A stretch of DNA of 64,000 nucleotides from Pseudomonas mucidolens (GCF_900106045.1 NZ_LT629802.1:2542001-2606000), one strand, 5' to 3'; shown: positions 37,322 through 46,523, counted from the first letter of the stretch. The notes: generated by a model from the letters alone, not told the origin. Numbers and translations are program-made.

Positions 37322-38368
37322 TCAAATCAACCGTGCGGCCACCAGCATATCCGCCACGGCCTGGAAGGTATTGTCCGGCACCGGGTCCCCCGGCACTGCC
37401 CGTCGGGCGATTTCCTTGGCCAGGACGCTATCAAGGCTATGGGCGATCCCCAGGTCCGAGGCCTGCGCGAGCATCTGCGCCGCCTCCTCGAACTCGGCCT
37501 TGCACACCACGACCGGCACCGGGGTTTCACCGCGCACGTAACGTATGCCCACCACCCAGCCACCCGCGGAGCCGACCATCAACGATGCACGGTTCACCCC
37601 CAGCTTGTTGGCCAGGGCTTGCATTTCGCGGCGTTGGCGTTGGCGCTCCTGCTTGATCATCGGATCGCCGTCGCTGTCCTTGCGTTCGCGCTTCTGTTCG
37701 CTGAGGGTCATTTTCATGTCGCGGCCGAACAACCAGCGTTGCATCAGCACGTCTGCCGCGCCGACCAGCAAGAAGGCGGCCAGCACCGTGAATACCAGCG
37801 GCTTAAGCACCAGGTAGAAGGTCGATTCGATGCAGCCAGCGCCGCAGCGCGATGACTCCATCAGCGCCTGTAACGCCATGCGCCCGACCACGCAGAAGGC
37901 CAGGCCCAAGAGTACGACCTTGACCACGCCCTTCAGGAATTCGACGAAACTGCGCATCGAAAAAATGCGTTTGAAACCTTCGGACGGGTTGATGCGCTTG
38001 ATGTCTGGCTTGATCGGTTCGACCGAGAACACCACGCCACGCATGGTGATGATGTTGGTCAGGATCACCGTCCCCACGGTCACGGCCACCACCGGCAGGG
38101 TGAGGTTGATCAGCAATTGCTCGGCGGTGTCCAGCACGCGTGGCCAGACGCTGTGAAAGGGCTCGATGTAGATCAGCGCGATCAGGTCCAGCAACGCGGT
38201 GATCTGTGCCTGGGCCTTGGGTACCATGATCGAGATGCACAGCGTGCAGAACAGGATGACCATGCCCGAGACCAGGTCCTGACTCTTCGACACCTGGCCT
38301 TTCTTGCGCGCCTCACGGAGCTTCTTGTCCGTTGCCGGCTGGGATTTCTCCTCGCTGCTATCGCTCAT
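37322..38368 (-). CDS. sctU: T3SS export-apparatus protein SctU with altered cleavage motif
   Basis: A 348-residue inner-membrane protein. The N-terminus (EKSQPATDKKLREARKKGQV), four membrane segments and the linker SEQKRERKDSDGDPMIKQER are standard FlhB/YscU family. The ungapped match to the family around RGETP shows SAGG (residues 267-270, 37559-37570) where NPTH normally stands. NPTH autocleavage between Asn and Pro is needed for the substrate switch in studied systems, so this protein should not cleave. The downstream GIRYVRGETPVP and the C-terminus are well preserved, arguing against general decay. It is the last gene of the sctC1-sctU operon, 24 bases after sctT. Confidence 0.93.
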   Translation of the reverse strand: MSDSSEEKSQPATDKKLREARKKGQVSKSQDLVSGMVILFCTLCISIMVPKAQAQITALLDLIALIYIEPFHSVWPRVLDTAEQLLINLTLPVVAVTVGTVILTNIITMRGVVFSVEPIKPDIKRINPSEGFKRIFSMRSFVEFLKGVVKVVLLGLAFCVVGRMALQALMESSRCGAGCIESTFYLVLKPLVFTVLAAFLLVGAADVLMQRWLFGRDMKMTLSEQKRERKDSDGDPMIKQERQRQRREMQALANKLGVNRASLMVGSAGGWVVGIRYVRGETPVPVVVCKAEFEEAAQMLAQASDLGIAHSLDSVLAKEIARRAVPGDPVPDNTFQAVADMLVAARLI

Positions 38369-38392
38369 CGGCGCTTCGCACGATAAGCGGGG

Positions 38393-39205
38393 TCATGCCG
38401 AGCCCGCCAGAGTCTTGAGCAGCTCCACGATGCCGCGAAATTCGCCAAGCTGGTCGATCATCACCGGGATCAGGAAACTGATGTAGACCACCATCAAGAT
38501 ACTGAAGAACAGATTCTTCACCGGCAATGACAGGTCGAAGATGTGCAGGTTGGGCGCCATGCGCGACAGATAGGCGAGCATCAGGTCGGTGACCAGCATA
38601 CAGATGATCAGCGGCCCGACCATGATCACGCCGATGCGCATCACCTGGTCAAGGATCTGCAGCACCGCCATCAGCGCCGAACTGGCGAACAACGGTGTGA
38701 ACGCGGTAACGGGCCATAAAAGGTAGCTGTGGTAATAGCCGTCGACCATCATTATGAAACCGCTGGACATGAAAAACAGGGCGATCAGCATCACCGTCAG
38801 CAAAGTGGCCATGACACTGGACTCGCCCGATGACAACGGGTCGAGCAGTTGGGCCATGGTCGAGCCACGCTGCAGGTCGACCAACTCGCCAGCCACCTCC
38901 GCGGCCCAAAACGGAATGCCGAACAGCAGGCCGATGAGGATGCCGATCAGGAATTCCTTGACCAGTAAACCCGCCAGAAAAAAACCACCATGGTCCGGCA
39001 ATGCCGTGAAAGCGCCGTACACCGGAACAAACATGGGAATGGCAATGGACACCGCGACGCAGCTGCGAATCATGCCGGTCAGGCCCAGGCGGTTGAAGGC
39101 CGGGGTGATTACCACCACGCCCATGGCGCGGCTGGCGGACAGCGCCGCCGAGCTGATGACGGGGTAGGCGACTTCGATGAACTGGTTGGCAAGCTCTATA
39201 TTCAT
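38393..39205 (-). CDS. sctT: T3SS export-apparatus protein SctT
   Basis: A 270-residue inner-membrane protein of the FliR/YscT/HrcT family; an in-frame GTG at 39223 overlapping sctS is an alternative start. NRLGLTGMIRSCVAVSIAIP, LLVKEFLIGILIGLLFGIPF and LVDLQRGSTMAQLLDP are conserved. It forms the export gate with SctR and SctS. The operon position (R-S-T-U) is canonical. Confidence 0.93.
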   Translation of the reverse strand: MNIELANQFIEVAYPVISSAALSASRAMGVVVITPAFNRLGLTGMIRSCVAVSIAIPMFVPVYGAFTALPDHGGFFLAGLLVKEFLIGILIGLLFGIPFWAAEVAGELVDLQRGSTMAQLLDPLSSGESSVMATLLTVMLIALFFMSSGFIMMVDGYYHSYLLWPVTAFTPLFASSALMAVLQILDQVMRIGVIMVGPLIICMLVTDLMLAYLSRMAPNLHIFDLSLPVKNLFFSILMVVYISFLIPVMIDQLGEFRGIVELLKTLAGSA

Positions 39206-39210
39206 GCCAT

Positions 39211-39480
39211 TCAGCGCGTCCACAACGGGAAGTTGTCCAGCACCTGGTTACCCAGTTCAATCACCTGGCTGGCCAGTAGCGGCCCAACGAACACGATCGT
39301 CAGCAGCACCGCCACCAGCTTGACCGCCTGTGGCAGGGTCTGGTCCTGGATCTGGGTCAGGGCCTGCAGCAAACCCACTCCCAAGCCCACGACAATCGCG
39401 ACAGCCAGCGCCGGGGCGGACAGAAGCAGCACCGTCATCAGCGCCTGATTCATCAATGAAAGAAAGACATCCTGGCCCAT
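39211..39480 (-). CDS. sctS: T3SS export-apparatus protein SctS
   Basis: An 89-residue protein with two membrane helices (VLLLSAPALAVAIVVGLGVG and VKLVAVLLTIVFVGPLLA) joined by the conserved LQALTQIQDQTLP loop of FliQ/YscS proteins. The start overlaps the sctR stop (TAATG). Confidence 0.93.
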   Translation of the reverse strand: MGQDVFLSLMNQALMTVLLLSAPALAVAIVVGLGVGLLQALTQIQDQTLPQAVKLVAVLLTIVFVGPLLASQVIELGNQVLDNFPLWTR

Positions 39481-40139
39481 TATGCCCCCCCATAGCTGAG
39501 AATCAGGCCATGCATCAAGCGCGACCAGCCGCTCAAGGCGACAAAAAGAAAGAGCTTCAGCGGTATGGAGATCAGCGTCGGTGAGACCATGGACATGCCC
39601 ATGGCCATCAGCACATTGGCCACCAGCAAATCCACCACCAGAAACGGCACATACAGCAGAAAACCGATTTCGAACGCACGGGTCAGCTCGGAGCTGACGA
39701 AGGCCGGCACCAGCACCACCAGATCATCGTCGCGCAGGTCGGCCCGGGCTTCGGGGGACCAGATGGTTTCAGTGGCCTTGATAAAAAAACCGCGCTCGCT
39801 TTCGTTGGCGAAGCGCGCAAGGTGCTCCTGCAATGGCGGCCTCAGTGCATCGCCGAAGGCGGTAAGCTGCTCGATACTCTCGATGTTGAGATCGCGGCCC
39901 TGTACCTGCCGGTACATGTCCCCGATCAACGGTGTGGTGACGTAGACCGACAGGATCAGGGCGATGCCGTACAGCACCATATTGGGCGGTGTCTGTTGCA
40001 CGCCCAGGGCGTTACGGATCAGGAACAGCACCACGGAGATTTTCATGAAACCGGTCAGGGTCACCACCGCCAGCGGAATCAAACCGATGGTGGCGACGAC
40101 CACGATGATTTCAATCAAGTTGGGCTGGTAGCCATTCAT
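39480..40139 (-). CDS. sctR: T3SS export-apparatus protein SctR
   Basis: A 219-residue FliP/YscR-family inner-membrane protein. The ATG at 40139 overlaps the sctQ stop and is preferred over a much longer frame running into sctQ. FMKISVVLFLIRNALGVQQTPPN, FEIGFLLYVPFLVVDLLVAN and MGMSMVSPTLISIPLKL are hallmark segments. It is the core of the export gate. Confidence 0.95.
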   Translation of the reverse strand: MNGYQPNLIEIIVVVATIGLIPLAVVTLTGFMKISVVLFLIRNALGVQQTPPNMVLYGIALILSVYVTTPLIGDMYRQVQGRDLNIESIEQLTAFGDALRPPLQEHLARFANESERGFFIKATETIWSPEARADLRDDDLVVLVPAFVSSELTRAFEIGFLLYVPFLVVDLLVANVLMAMGMSMVSPTLISIPLKLFLFVALSGWSRLMHGLILSYGGA

Positions 40140-41194
40140 GATGTGGTGATACTCAACACACGTACGCCGAGACCGGGACCGATCTTGACCAGTTGTCCCT
40201 GGCCGACGCGACGTCCGTTGACCATCAGGTCGACACTGTCCTGGCGTTGCTCGGTGAACGACAGCAGGCTGCCCTCGCCCAGTTCGCGCAGTTGCGCCAG
40301 GGTCAATTCGACGCTGCCGGCCTGGCAGACCAGTTTCAGCGGCAACTCGTCCAGACACGAATCCAGGCTCCGCCCGTCCGGTGCTTCATTCATGGTGGGT
40401 GCTTCGCTCACAGAGAATTCCTTGGGAAAGTTGACGCACATCGGTGTTTCAAGCAGTTTCAGCGTGGTGCCGTCCTGGCCAGCCCGGGCGTACAGACGCT
40501 GGTTCAACAGCAGCCGCACCTGAGCCGTGGGCCAAGGATCGAGCATCACCACGTCACCAGGGTTGAGGCTGTACAGCTCGTCGACGCTCAGCTCGGCTTC
40601 GCCGGCCTCGACCGCCAGCCACAGACGCAGGTCTGTCAGTGCATGGGGAGCCGGCAATGCATGCTGGTCGAGCCATTGCGCGATCTGTTCGCCGGCCTTG
40701 GCGCTCAGGTGCAGCGCTACAGGCATCGACGAACCGCCGAGTTCAACCCGGGTTGCCAGATGCAACGGGCAGGGTTGCGCGGCCAGGACGGCATGGGTCG
40801 GGTCGGTGCGGTCAATCAAATGGAGGGTTTGCCCGGTCAGGTGCTCCAGGGGTTCGATCAGGCTCAGCAGCGCCAGCTCCAGCAGCATTGCCCCAGGCAA
40901 GGTCTGCACGTCCAGGGCAACGGGCACACCCAGAACGTGCAGCGCCGGCGTTGGCAGGTGCAGCCTGATAGCCGAGGCATCGCCCTCTTCGCCCAGCCCC
41001 AGCAACAGTTCAATCGCCGTGGCGTCAGGCTCGGCAACGGAGCACCAGTGAACACCGATGGCCTGGCCTGCACATTCACCATGCCAGGCTTCGCGGTTGC
41101 GATGCAGGCGGTTGTGCACGTCCAACCATCGGCGGTCGACAGAAGGCAGTTGCTCGACAAAAGGTGTCCAGGATGAGTCCTGGCGACAGTTCAC
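40136..41194 (-). CDS. sctQ: T3SS C-ring/sorting-platform protein SctQ
   Basis: A 352-residue unsplit SctQ. The C-terminal SpoA domain is clear (LPLKLVCQAGSVELTLAQLREL, GSLL, VDLMVNGRRVGQGQLVKIG), with a second weaker SpoA-like region near 210-250 (DELYSLNPGDVVMLD). It is cytoplasmic and recruits export substrates. In P. syringae Hrp systems this protein is split in two; here it is one chain, as in rhizobial systems. It overlaps sctO by four bases. Confidence 0.88.
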   Translation of the reverse strand: MNCRQDSSWTPFVEQLPSVDRRWLDVHNRLHRNREAWHGECAGQAIGVHWCSVAEPDATAIELLLGLGEEGDASAIRLHLPTPALHVLGVPVALDVQTLPGAMLLELALLSLIEPLEHLTGQTLHLIDRTDPTHAVLAAQPCPLHLATRVELGGSSMPVALHLSAKAGEQIAQWLDQHALPAPHALTDLRLWLAVEAGEAELSVDELYSLNPGDVVMLDPWPTAQVRLLLNQRLYARAGQDGTTLKLLETPMCVNFPKEFSVSEAPTMNEAPDGRSLDSCLDELPLKLVCQAGSVELTLAQLRELGEGSLLSFTEQRQDSVDLMVNGRRVGQGQLVKIGPGLGVRVLSITTS

Positions 41195-41667
41195 GTACGC
41201 CCTCCAGTGGCAACCCGAGGAATTTCGTCGGCCTCCAGGCGGTGTTCGTCGACACGCTGCTCGAGGCGCTCGCGGCCGTCGAGCAGCGTGTCGCAGGCTT
41301 CGCTCTGGCGCTGTCGGGCCACATGGGCCACCCGGAACACTTCACGCGTGTGCTCGTGGGCTTCCAGAGTGCGGGCCACTTCGCCGACGCTCACTTCCAG
41401 CTTTCTCTGACCGCCCTCGTACAACGCCTCCAAGTGGTCCTGGGCCGCCTGCCAGTCGCTGACCGACACGCCTTGGCTGATCAGTCCGAAGATGCGCTCG
41501 GCTTCGCGGGCCAGGGCCTCACGATGCAGGCGCAGCTTTTCCTTGGCGTCGTCCAGGGCCACGTGGGTTTCCCGGCAGAGCTGCTGCTGGGCGACCAGTT
41601 GGCTGGACGCACGTTGTTCACGTAACTGGCGCAAGGCTTGAAGGTTGCGCATGTCATTGGTTTTCAT
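41191..41667 (-). CDS. sctO: T3SS central-stalk protein SctO
   Basis: A 158-residue, charged, nearly all-helical coiled-coil protein (LQALRQLREQRASSQL; many Glu, Arg, Gln) between sctN and sctQ. By size, composition and position it is the FliJ/YscO-type stalk that couples the ATPase to SctV. Sequence signatures are weak in this family. Confidence 0.8.
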   Translation of the reverse strand: MKTNDMRNLQALRQLREQRASSQLVAQQQLCRETHVALDDAKEKLRLHREALAREAERIFGLISQGVSVSDWQAAQDHLEALYEGGQRKLEVSVGEVARTLEAHEHTREVFRVAHVARQRQSEACDTLLDGRERLEQRVDEHRLEADEIPRVATGGRT

Positions 41668-41683
41668 CGGGCCTCCAGGGTTG

Positions 41684-43006
41684 TCATGCCATAACCCTGC
41701 GCATGTGTTTCAGGGTTTCATCGGGGCTGCTTGGCTCGTTGGCGCCTTGGCGCAAGAACGCTTCGATAGCGGCATGCCGCGCAATCGCCTCGTCGGCCAG
41801 CGGGTCGCTCCCGGCCGCGTATTCGCCGACGCGGATCAGCATTTCGATCTCGTTGCGCCGCGCCATCAGCTCGCGCATACGCATGGCCAGGTGGCGCTGC
41901 TCGTCGCCACACACCTGGTCCATCAGTCGGCTACGGCTTTGCAGCACATCCACCGCCGGGAAAAAGTTGCGTTGCGCCAGGTCGGCGCTGAGCACGATGT
42001 GCCCGTCGAGGATTGAGCGGGTTTCCTCGGCCACCGGGTCCATCGAGGCGTCGCCTTCGGTAAGCACCGTATACAATCCGGTGATGCTGCCGGTCTCGCC
42101 GGGGCCGGCGCGTTCAAGCAAGCGCGGCAAGGCCGAGAAGAAGGACGGCGGGTAACCGCGACGGGTCGGCGGCTCGCCCACCGCCAGGCCGATTTCGCGC
42201 TGGGCTCGGGCAAAGCGGGTCAGGCTATCCATCAGCAACAGCACGTGGCGGCCCTGGTCACGGTGATATTCGGCCAACGCGGTGGCAACGAAGGCGGCAC
42301 GTACCCGCTCGGCGGCCGGGCGGTCGGAGGTGGCGACCACGGCAACGGTACGCCGCCGGGCCTCGGCGCCCATCTGCACATCGAGCAGTTCACGCACCTC
42401 ACGGCCTCGCTCACCGATCAGGGCGATGATGATCACCTCGGCATTGGTATTGCGCACGATGCTGGCCAGCAGCGACGACTTGCCCACCCCCGGTTCACCG
42501 AAGATGCCCATGCGCTGACCCTGGGCCAGAGTCAGCAGGCCGTCGATGCTGCGCACCCCCAAGGACATCGGGTGGGCGATCAGTTGACGGCTGAACGGCG
42601 CGGGAGGCTCGGCATGCAAGGGATAACGCAGCAACCCACCCAACGGCGGACTGCCATCGAGAAACTCACCCATGGGGCTGATCACCCGGCCCAACTGCGC
42701 ATCGCCGACGCTCACCCCAAGGGTCTCGCCGGTGGCGATGATTTCGGTACGGGTCGACAACCCGTCCATCGAACCGATGGGCGAAAGGATCGCCTCGTCA
42801 TCCTCGAAGCCGATGACTTCGGCAGCCAGGCTGCGGCCGCTGCCGGGTTCGCGCAGTTGGCACAGTTCGCCAATGTGCACACCGGCAACGCTGGCGCGCA
42901 GCAGCACGCCGCGGATACTGCGGATGGTGCCTTTCATGGGGCGCGGCCGGGCATTGACCAAGCGTTCGGCCAGGCGCGGCAGCAAATCATGGGGGATCAC
43001 GCTCAC
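41684..43006 (-). CDS. sctN: T3SS ATPase SctN
   Basis: A 440-residue protein. Walker A GEPGVGKSS at 170-178, Walker B VLLLMD at 255-260, IALIGERGREVREL, and SLTRFARAQREIGLAVGEPP. It is close to FliI/HrcN/RhcN and energises unfolding and export at the membrane base. It starts at a GTG overlapping the sctL stop by four bases. Confidence 0.95.
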   Translation of the reverse strand: MSVIPHDLLPRLAERLVNARPRPMKGTIRSIRGVLLRASVAGVHIGELCQLREPGSGRSLAAEVIGFEDDEAILSPIGSMDGLSTRTEIIATGETLGVSVGDAQLGRVISPMGEFLDGSPPLGGLLRYPLHAEPPAPFSRQLIAHPMSLGVRSIDGLLTLAQGQRMGIFGEPGVGKSSLLASIVRNTNAEVIIIALIGERGREVRELLDVQMGAEARRRTVAVVATSDRPAAERVRAAFVATALAEYHRDQGRHVLLLMDSLTRFARAQREIGLAVGEPPTRRGYPPSFFSALPRLLERAGPGETGSITGLYTVLTEGDASMDPVAEETRSILDGHIVLSADLAQRNFFPAVDVLQSRSRLMDQVCGDEQRHLAMRMRELMARRNEIEMLIRVGEYAAGSDPLADEAIARHAAIEAFLRQGANEPSSPDETLKHMRRVMA

Positions 43007-43596
43007 GGCTGTGCCTCGTCGGCAAACGGCAGCAGGTTGCGGCGCAGATTGAGCAACTGGGCTTCGAGTCCCAGTTCTACCGAACCTACCGGGCTGCTCA
43101 AGCGTGCCTGACCACCTTGCAAGCGATCGTCCGGCTCTACGGCAATCGCCGGCAGCTCACGCGCTTGCAGCTTGAGCTGCTGGCGCACGGCTTCGGCGTC
43201 CTGGCGCGAGACAAACAGGGTCAAGGCCTGGTCCTGGCGGAATGCCCCCAACGCCTTGCGGGTGCAGCGCACCACACGCTCGGCATCGTTCATGTCATCG
43301 AGGATTTCGCGCACAATGCCCAGCGCCAGGTCAGCCAGGGACGTTTCCAGCCCGGCCAGCCAGGCATCGACCTTCAGCGAGGTTTCGCCCAGCAGCGCGC
43401 TGACCTGTTCGGCACCCTCCTGGCGACCACTTTCAAACCCTTCGGCATGGGCTTGTTGCAACCAGCGCTCGCTGTCTTGCCGGATGGCCTCGGCCTGGTC
43501 ACGGGCGGCCTGCAGGAAGGCGTAACCGTCGATCCACAGGTCAGCCTGCTCGGCGCGCAGGATGCGGACGGCAGGACGGGTTGGGAGTTCGCTCAT
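43003..43596 (-). CDS. sctL: T3SS stator protein SctL
   Basis: A 197-residue cytoplasmic protein like YscL/HrpE/NolV. The central helix-rich part (AFLQAARDQAEAIRQDSERWL) is followed by a V-ATPase-stator-like C-terminus (VREILDDMNDAERVVRCTRKAL). It binds and restrains SctN. It overlaps sctK by four bases. Confidence 0.85.
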   Translation of the reverse strand: MSELPTRPAVRILRAEQADLWIDGYAFLQAARDQAEAIRQDSERWLQQAHAEGFESGRQEGAEQVSALLGETSLKVDAWLAGLETSLADLALGIVREILDDMNDAERVVRCTRKALGAFRQDQALTLFVSRQDAEAVRQQLKLQARELPAIAVEPDDRLQGGQARLSSPVGSVELGLEAQLLNLRRNLLPFADEAQP

Positions 43597-44234
43597 CGGG
43601 CGCCCTGCTCTTCAAGCTGTTGGAGATTCGACGCGGCGCTGCGCACAATGGCCAGGGCATTCGCCGCAGGTGCACGAGTCTCGGGCTCGCCCTCGGCTTG
43701 CAGCTCGGCAAAACGCAGGCACAGCCAAGGCCGCAGACTGGCGGGCTGCGCCTGCAGCCAGGCGGCTATACATCGGGCGCCATCGCGGTCGATGGTTTCA
43801 AGCAGTTCGGCCGGCTGGCGCAGTAAGTCGGCGCTGCTGCCCAAGGCACGGTTTGCCAACGCCAAGGCAAACACATCGCTGCCCAGCAAATCGCGCAATT
43901 GGTTGACTGCATCGCCACGGATTTCGCGGCTCAGGGTAGTGCTATGCAGGATCGCGCCACACAGGCGCGGCAAACGCTGGAAGGCTTTGGGGGGCAGCAG
44001 CAGGACCGGCAGATCGACGGCATCGGGCAGTGGCAGGCGATCGGGGGCTTGCAGTTCATGACTGCTGAGCAGCAAACGCAACAAACGCGCCTGGAAACGC
44101 GGCTGTGTGCGCAACGCACCCAGTTGCTCGCTGCCGAGGGTATCCGCAAAGCACGCCGCAAGAGAGTGTGTGCCGACGAAATCCAGTGGCTGCTCGATCA
44201 GCTCCTGCCATTGCTGCAACACGGCCTCACTCAT
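43593..44234 (-). CDS. sctK: T3SS sorting-platform adaptor SctK (NolU-like)
   Basis: A 213-residue protein between sctJ and sctL, the position of nolU/sctK in rhizobial systems. Leu-rich helices (FQARLLRLLLSSHELQ) and LPRLCGAILHSTTLSREIRG agree with the HrpD/NolU type. It links SctD to SctQ. The assignment rests mainly on gene order and size. Confidence 0.75.
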   Translation of the reverse strand: MSEAVLQQWQELIEQPLDFVGTHSLAACFADTLGSEQLGALRTQPRFQARLLRLLLSSHELQAPDRLPLPDAVDLPVLLLPPKAFQRLPRLCGAILHSTTLSREIRGDAVNQLRDLLGSDVFALALANRALGSSADLLRQPAELLETIDRDGARCIAAWLQAQPASLRPWLCLRFAELQAEGEPETRAPAANALAIVRSAASNLQQLEEQGAR

Positions 44235-45013
44235 TTAACTTCCTCCAGCGCATACAAGGCTTGGGAGGAACGACGCTGCCAGTATTGCCAGCCCAACACG
44301 CCGGCCATCGACAGCACGGCCAGCAACAGGACTGCGAACAACATCCATGCACGGGTCAGGTTGTCTTCGAGGATCCATATACCCAGGAAGCTGGCCAGGC
44401 GCGGCTGTGCATCGGCGCGACTGCTGACGGACGCGGCTTTGATCACAGTGACCGAGACACCTTCGTAACTCAAACCGGAAATGCCGTTGGCCACCAGAGT
44501 TTTGATCTGCGGGATCAACGGGTTGATGTCGGTATTGGGGTCGTAGCGCACCAGCACTGAAGCCGACGACGGGGAAATCACTCGTTTGAGCAGGTCATTG
44601 TCGGGCAACACCACATGCACCCGGGCAGAGACCACACCGTCGATCAGCGAAACGCTGTGCGAGAGTTCTTCACTGAGCGCATAGACCATCTGCGCCCTTT
44701 CCTGCACCGGGGAAGATACCAGGCCATTATTCTTGAACACGGCCCCCATGTTAGAAAAGGTCTGGCCCGGCAAGCCAGCCTCCTCGAGCAGGCTCATGGC
44801 CTCGGCAAAGCGCGTCTCGTCCACAACCACGGTGAGCTGACCGTTTTCCTGGACCTTGCGAGAGGCCGGCACACCATCGCGCAACAGCACTGCGACCATG
44901 GCATTGGCCTCGCGTTCGCTGAGGTTGGTGTACAGGTCGATATCGCAGCCCTGCAGCAAGCTGGCAAAGGTAAGAACAATCATCAGGCGCATGGCATGGC
45001 AACGGCGGAACAT
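44231..45013 (-). CDS. sctJ: T3SS inner-ring lipoprotein SctJ
   Basis: A 260-residue protein. Lipobox LLQGC after the signal; family marks DLYTNLSEREANAMVAVLL, GLPGQTFSNMG, ELSHSVSLIDGVVSARVHVV and the C-terminal membrane helix AWMLFAVLLLAVLSMAGVLGW. It forms the periplasmic inner ring with SctD. The start may be the internal ATG of MRLMIVLTF. Confidence 0.94.
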   Translation of the reverse strand: MFRRCHAMRLMIVLTFASLLQGCDIDLYTNLSEREANAMVAVLLRDGVPASRKVQENGQLTVVVDETRFAEAMSLLEEAGLPGQTFSNMGAVFKNNGLVSSPVQERAQMVYALSEELSHSVSLIDGVVSARVHVVLPDNDLLKRVISPSSASVLVRYDPNTDINPLIPQIKTLVANGISGLSYEGVSVTVIKAASVSSRADAQPRLASFLGIWILEDNLTRAWMLFAVLLLAVLSMAGVLGWQYWQRRSSQALYALEEVK

Positions 45014-45017
45014 GGCT

Positions 45018-45470
45018 TTATTGACCTTTCAAGAGCGTGTTGGCTGCGCCGGAAATCTGCGTCGCGCCACGAACGACCATCTGAGTTTCAATGGAGTAAT
45101 CGAACATGCGGCCCAGTGACTGGACGATGTGGTCGATCTGTTGATCTGCGACCTTTTTTGCCGGCTCGCCCGCTCCGGCACCCGTGGGTAGCGACGCGAG
45201 TTGTTGGTTGCCGGCAGGCGCCACGGCGCTGCCAGCCATCGGCCCATTAGTCAGCGCATCGGCACGCTTGGCGAAGTTTTGCGAACGGTCGATAAAACCG
45301 TTCAGGCGCTCCATCAAGCCTTCGCCGATTTGCTGCGGGGCGGCCCCGGCAGGCATGCCCTTGGCGTTGTCAGTCATGTGCTCGAACAGATTCTGGGAGG
45401 CCTGCAGATCGACCTGCCCTCCCGACGGCGGCTGGGCCGCCGTGGCGATTGCGGCGAGACTTACAGTCAT
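45018..45470 (-). CDS. sctI: T3SS inner-rod protein SctI (NolB/NopB position)
   Basis: A 150-residue protein immediately upstream of sctJ. The C-terminus MFDYSIETQMVVRGATQISG followed by AANTLLKGQ is the typical SctI helix (conserved ...TLLKxQ end). The N-terminal part is Ala/Gly/Pro-rich and poorly structured. It forms the rod or adaptor below the needle or pilus and is itself exported. Confidence 0.82.
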   Translation of the reverse strand: MTVSLAAIATAAQPPSGGQVDLQASQNLFEHMTDNAKGMPAGAAPQQIGEGLMERLNGFIDRSQNFAKRADALTNGPMAGSAVAPAGNQQLASLPTGAGAGEPAKKVADQQIDHIVQSLGRMFDYSIETQMVVRGATQISGAANTLLKGQ

Positions 45471-45479
45471 GGCGTGGAC

Positions 45480-45692
45480 CTATTCGTCGTCGTCCGACTG
45501 GGCTTCGTTGAGGATTTCCTGGGCACGCGGCATGATGATGAACTGCCCCCCGATAGTGACGGCCTGAGTGATCAGGGCCTCGGTGAGTTCTGCATCGCTC
45601 AGTTCGCTCTTGGCGTTGTCTACAGCGGCATTGAACTGCGCTTCGGAGGTGGCAGTAACAGCGTTGTTTTCGCTGATGGGGGTAACTGACAT
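45480..45692 (-). CDS. 70-aa T3SS protein, candidate needle/pilin subunit (NopA position)
   Basis: A 70-residue protein with a strong AAGGAG ribosome binding site, between sctC1 and sctI. The sequence is acidic and helical: ATSEAQFNAAVDNAKSELSD, LTEALITQAVTIGGQFI, and an acidic tail NEAQSDDDE. It has no signal peptide. Size, composition, lack of Cys and position fit a SctF/NopA-like needle or pilin subunit, but I see no decisive motif. Confidence 0.6.
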   Translation of the reverse strand: MSVTPISENNAVTATSEAQFNAAVDNAKSELSDAELTEALITQAVTIGGQFIIMPRAQEILNEAQSDDDE

Positions 45693-45757
45693 GGTGACTC
45701 TCCTTTACTGGATTGATGAAAGATCGAACGGATAATTGAGCCTACAGGCGCGTGCTT

Positions 45758-46357
45758 TCATTCTTGTGTCACTGCACCGCCCCTAAATACACGCACGCCG
45801 CGCTCGCGGGTCGCCGCCATCGGCGTCGACGTAAGTTGCTGGTCGTGGTACTGCCCAATCATGGCCAGCCAGGCCGGTGGTCCGGAGATGAACAACTCAT
45901 CGCCATCGGGCCCGGCACGCACTGACATAGGCTTGCCATAGACATCCCGGCTGGCGACGTAATCCTGTAATTGCTCCAGTTGCCGACCCTGGACCTTGAA
46001 TATTCGCGTACCGGTTTCGGTGTCGGAGGAGAGGTAAAGCACATTGCCGTCGAAGTACCAGGCCAGGCCGTTGAAGTCGCACAGCGCCGTGAGGAAATCC
46101 CCAGCAGTTTCAGCGCGTACCCGGCTACGCGACTGGCCGCGCACCTTGTCCGACATGACCACGGTCAGGCCCATGTTGTGGCCGAACTCTTCCAGCGCGT
46201 CGCGCACATTCTGCTCGACCAGCACATAGGCATAGGGCCGAGTGAACCAGCTCGGCTGCTGGCCGGTGGGATCCGCGTCAGTTGGACTGGCGGCCAGCGA
46301 GTTAAACGCCGCCATCACCAGCGCCAGACCGATAGCAGCCAGTTTCAGGTTACGCAT
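45758..46357 (-). CDS. T3SS secretin part 1 (RhcC1-like, N-terminal N0/N1 domains only)
   Basis: A 199-residue exported protein. The ATG at 46357 with GGGGAG gives the signal MRNLKLAAIGLALVMAAFNS. The mature part is a secretin N-terminus: PYAYVLVEQNVRDALEEFGH, VMSDKVRGQSRSRV, LTALCDFNGLAWYFDG and FISGPPAWLAMIGQYHDQQL. The gene ends there, before any secretin pore domain, which is encoded separately at 47757. This split is typical of rhizobial T3SS (RhcC1/RhcC2). It heads the operon leading to sctU and is divergent from the TadD-like gene. Confidence 0.85.
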   Translation of the reverse strand: MRNLKLAAIGLALVMAAFNSLAASPTDADPTGQQPSWFTRPYAYVLVEQNVRDALEEFGHNMGLTVVMSDKVRGQSRSRVRAETAGDFLTALCDFNGLAWYFDGNVLYLSSDTETGTRIFKVQGRQLEQLQDYVASRDVYGKPMSVRAGPDGDELFISGPPAWLAMIGQYHDQQLTSTPMAATRERGVRVFRGGAVTQE

Positions 46358-46523
46358 GCAATTGCTCCCCGCGACCGGCCGGATGGCACGAACCAACAAA
46401 AAAACGTGCATGTTTACGGATCATGTCAAGAAGATGACTTAAACGTCGGGCAACCTGTCGGGTCTGAGAAGTCAACACTCCTTGGTTTTGTCCCCTGCAA
46501 AATCCGCCGAAAGAGCTCTGTTC

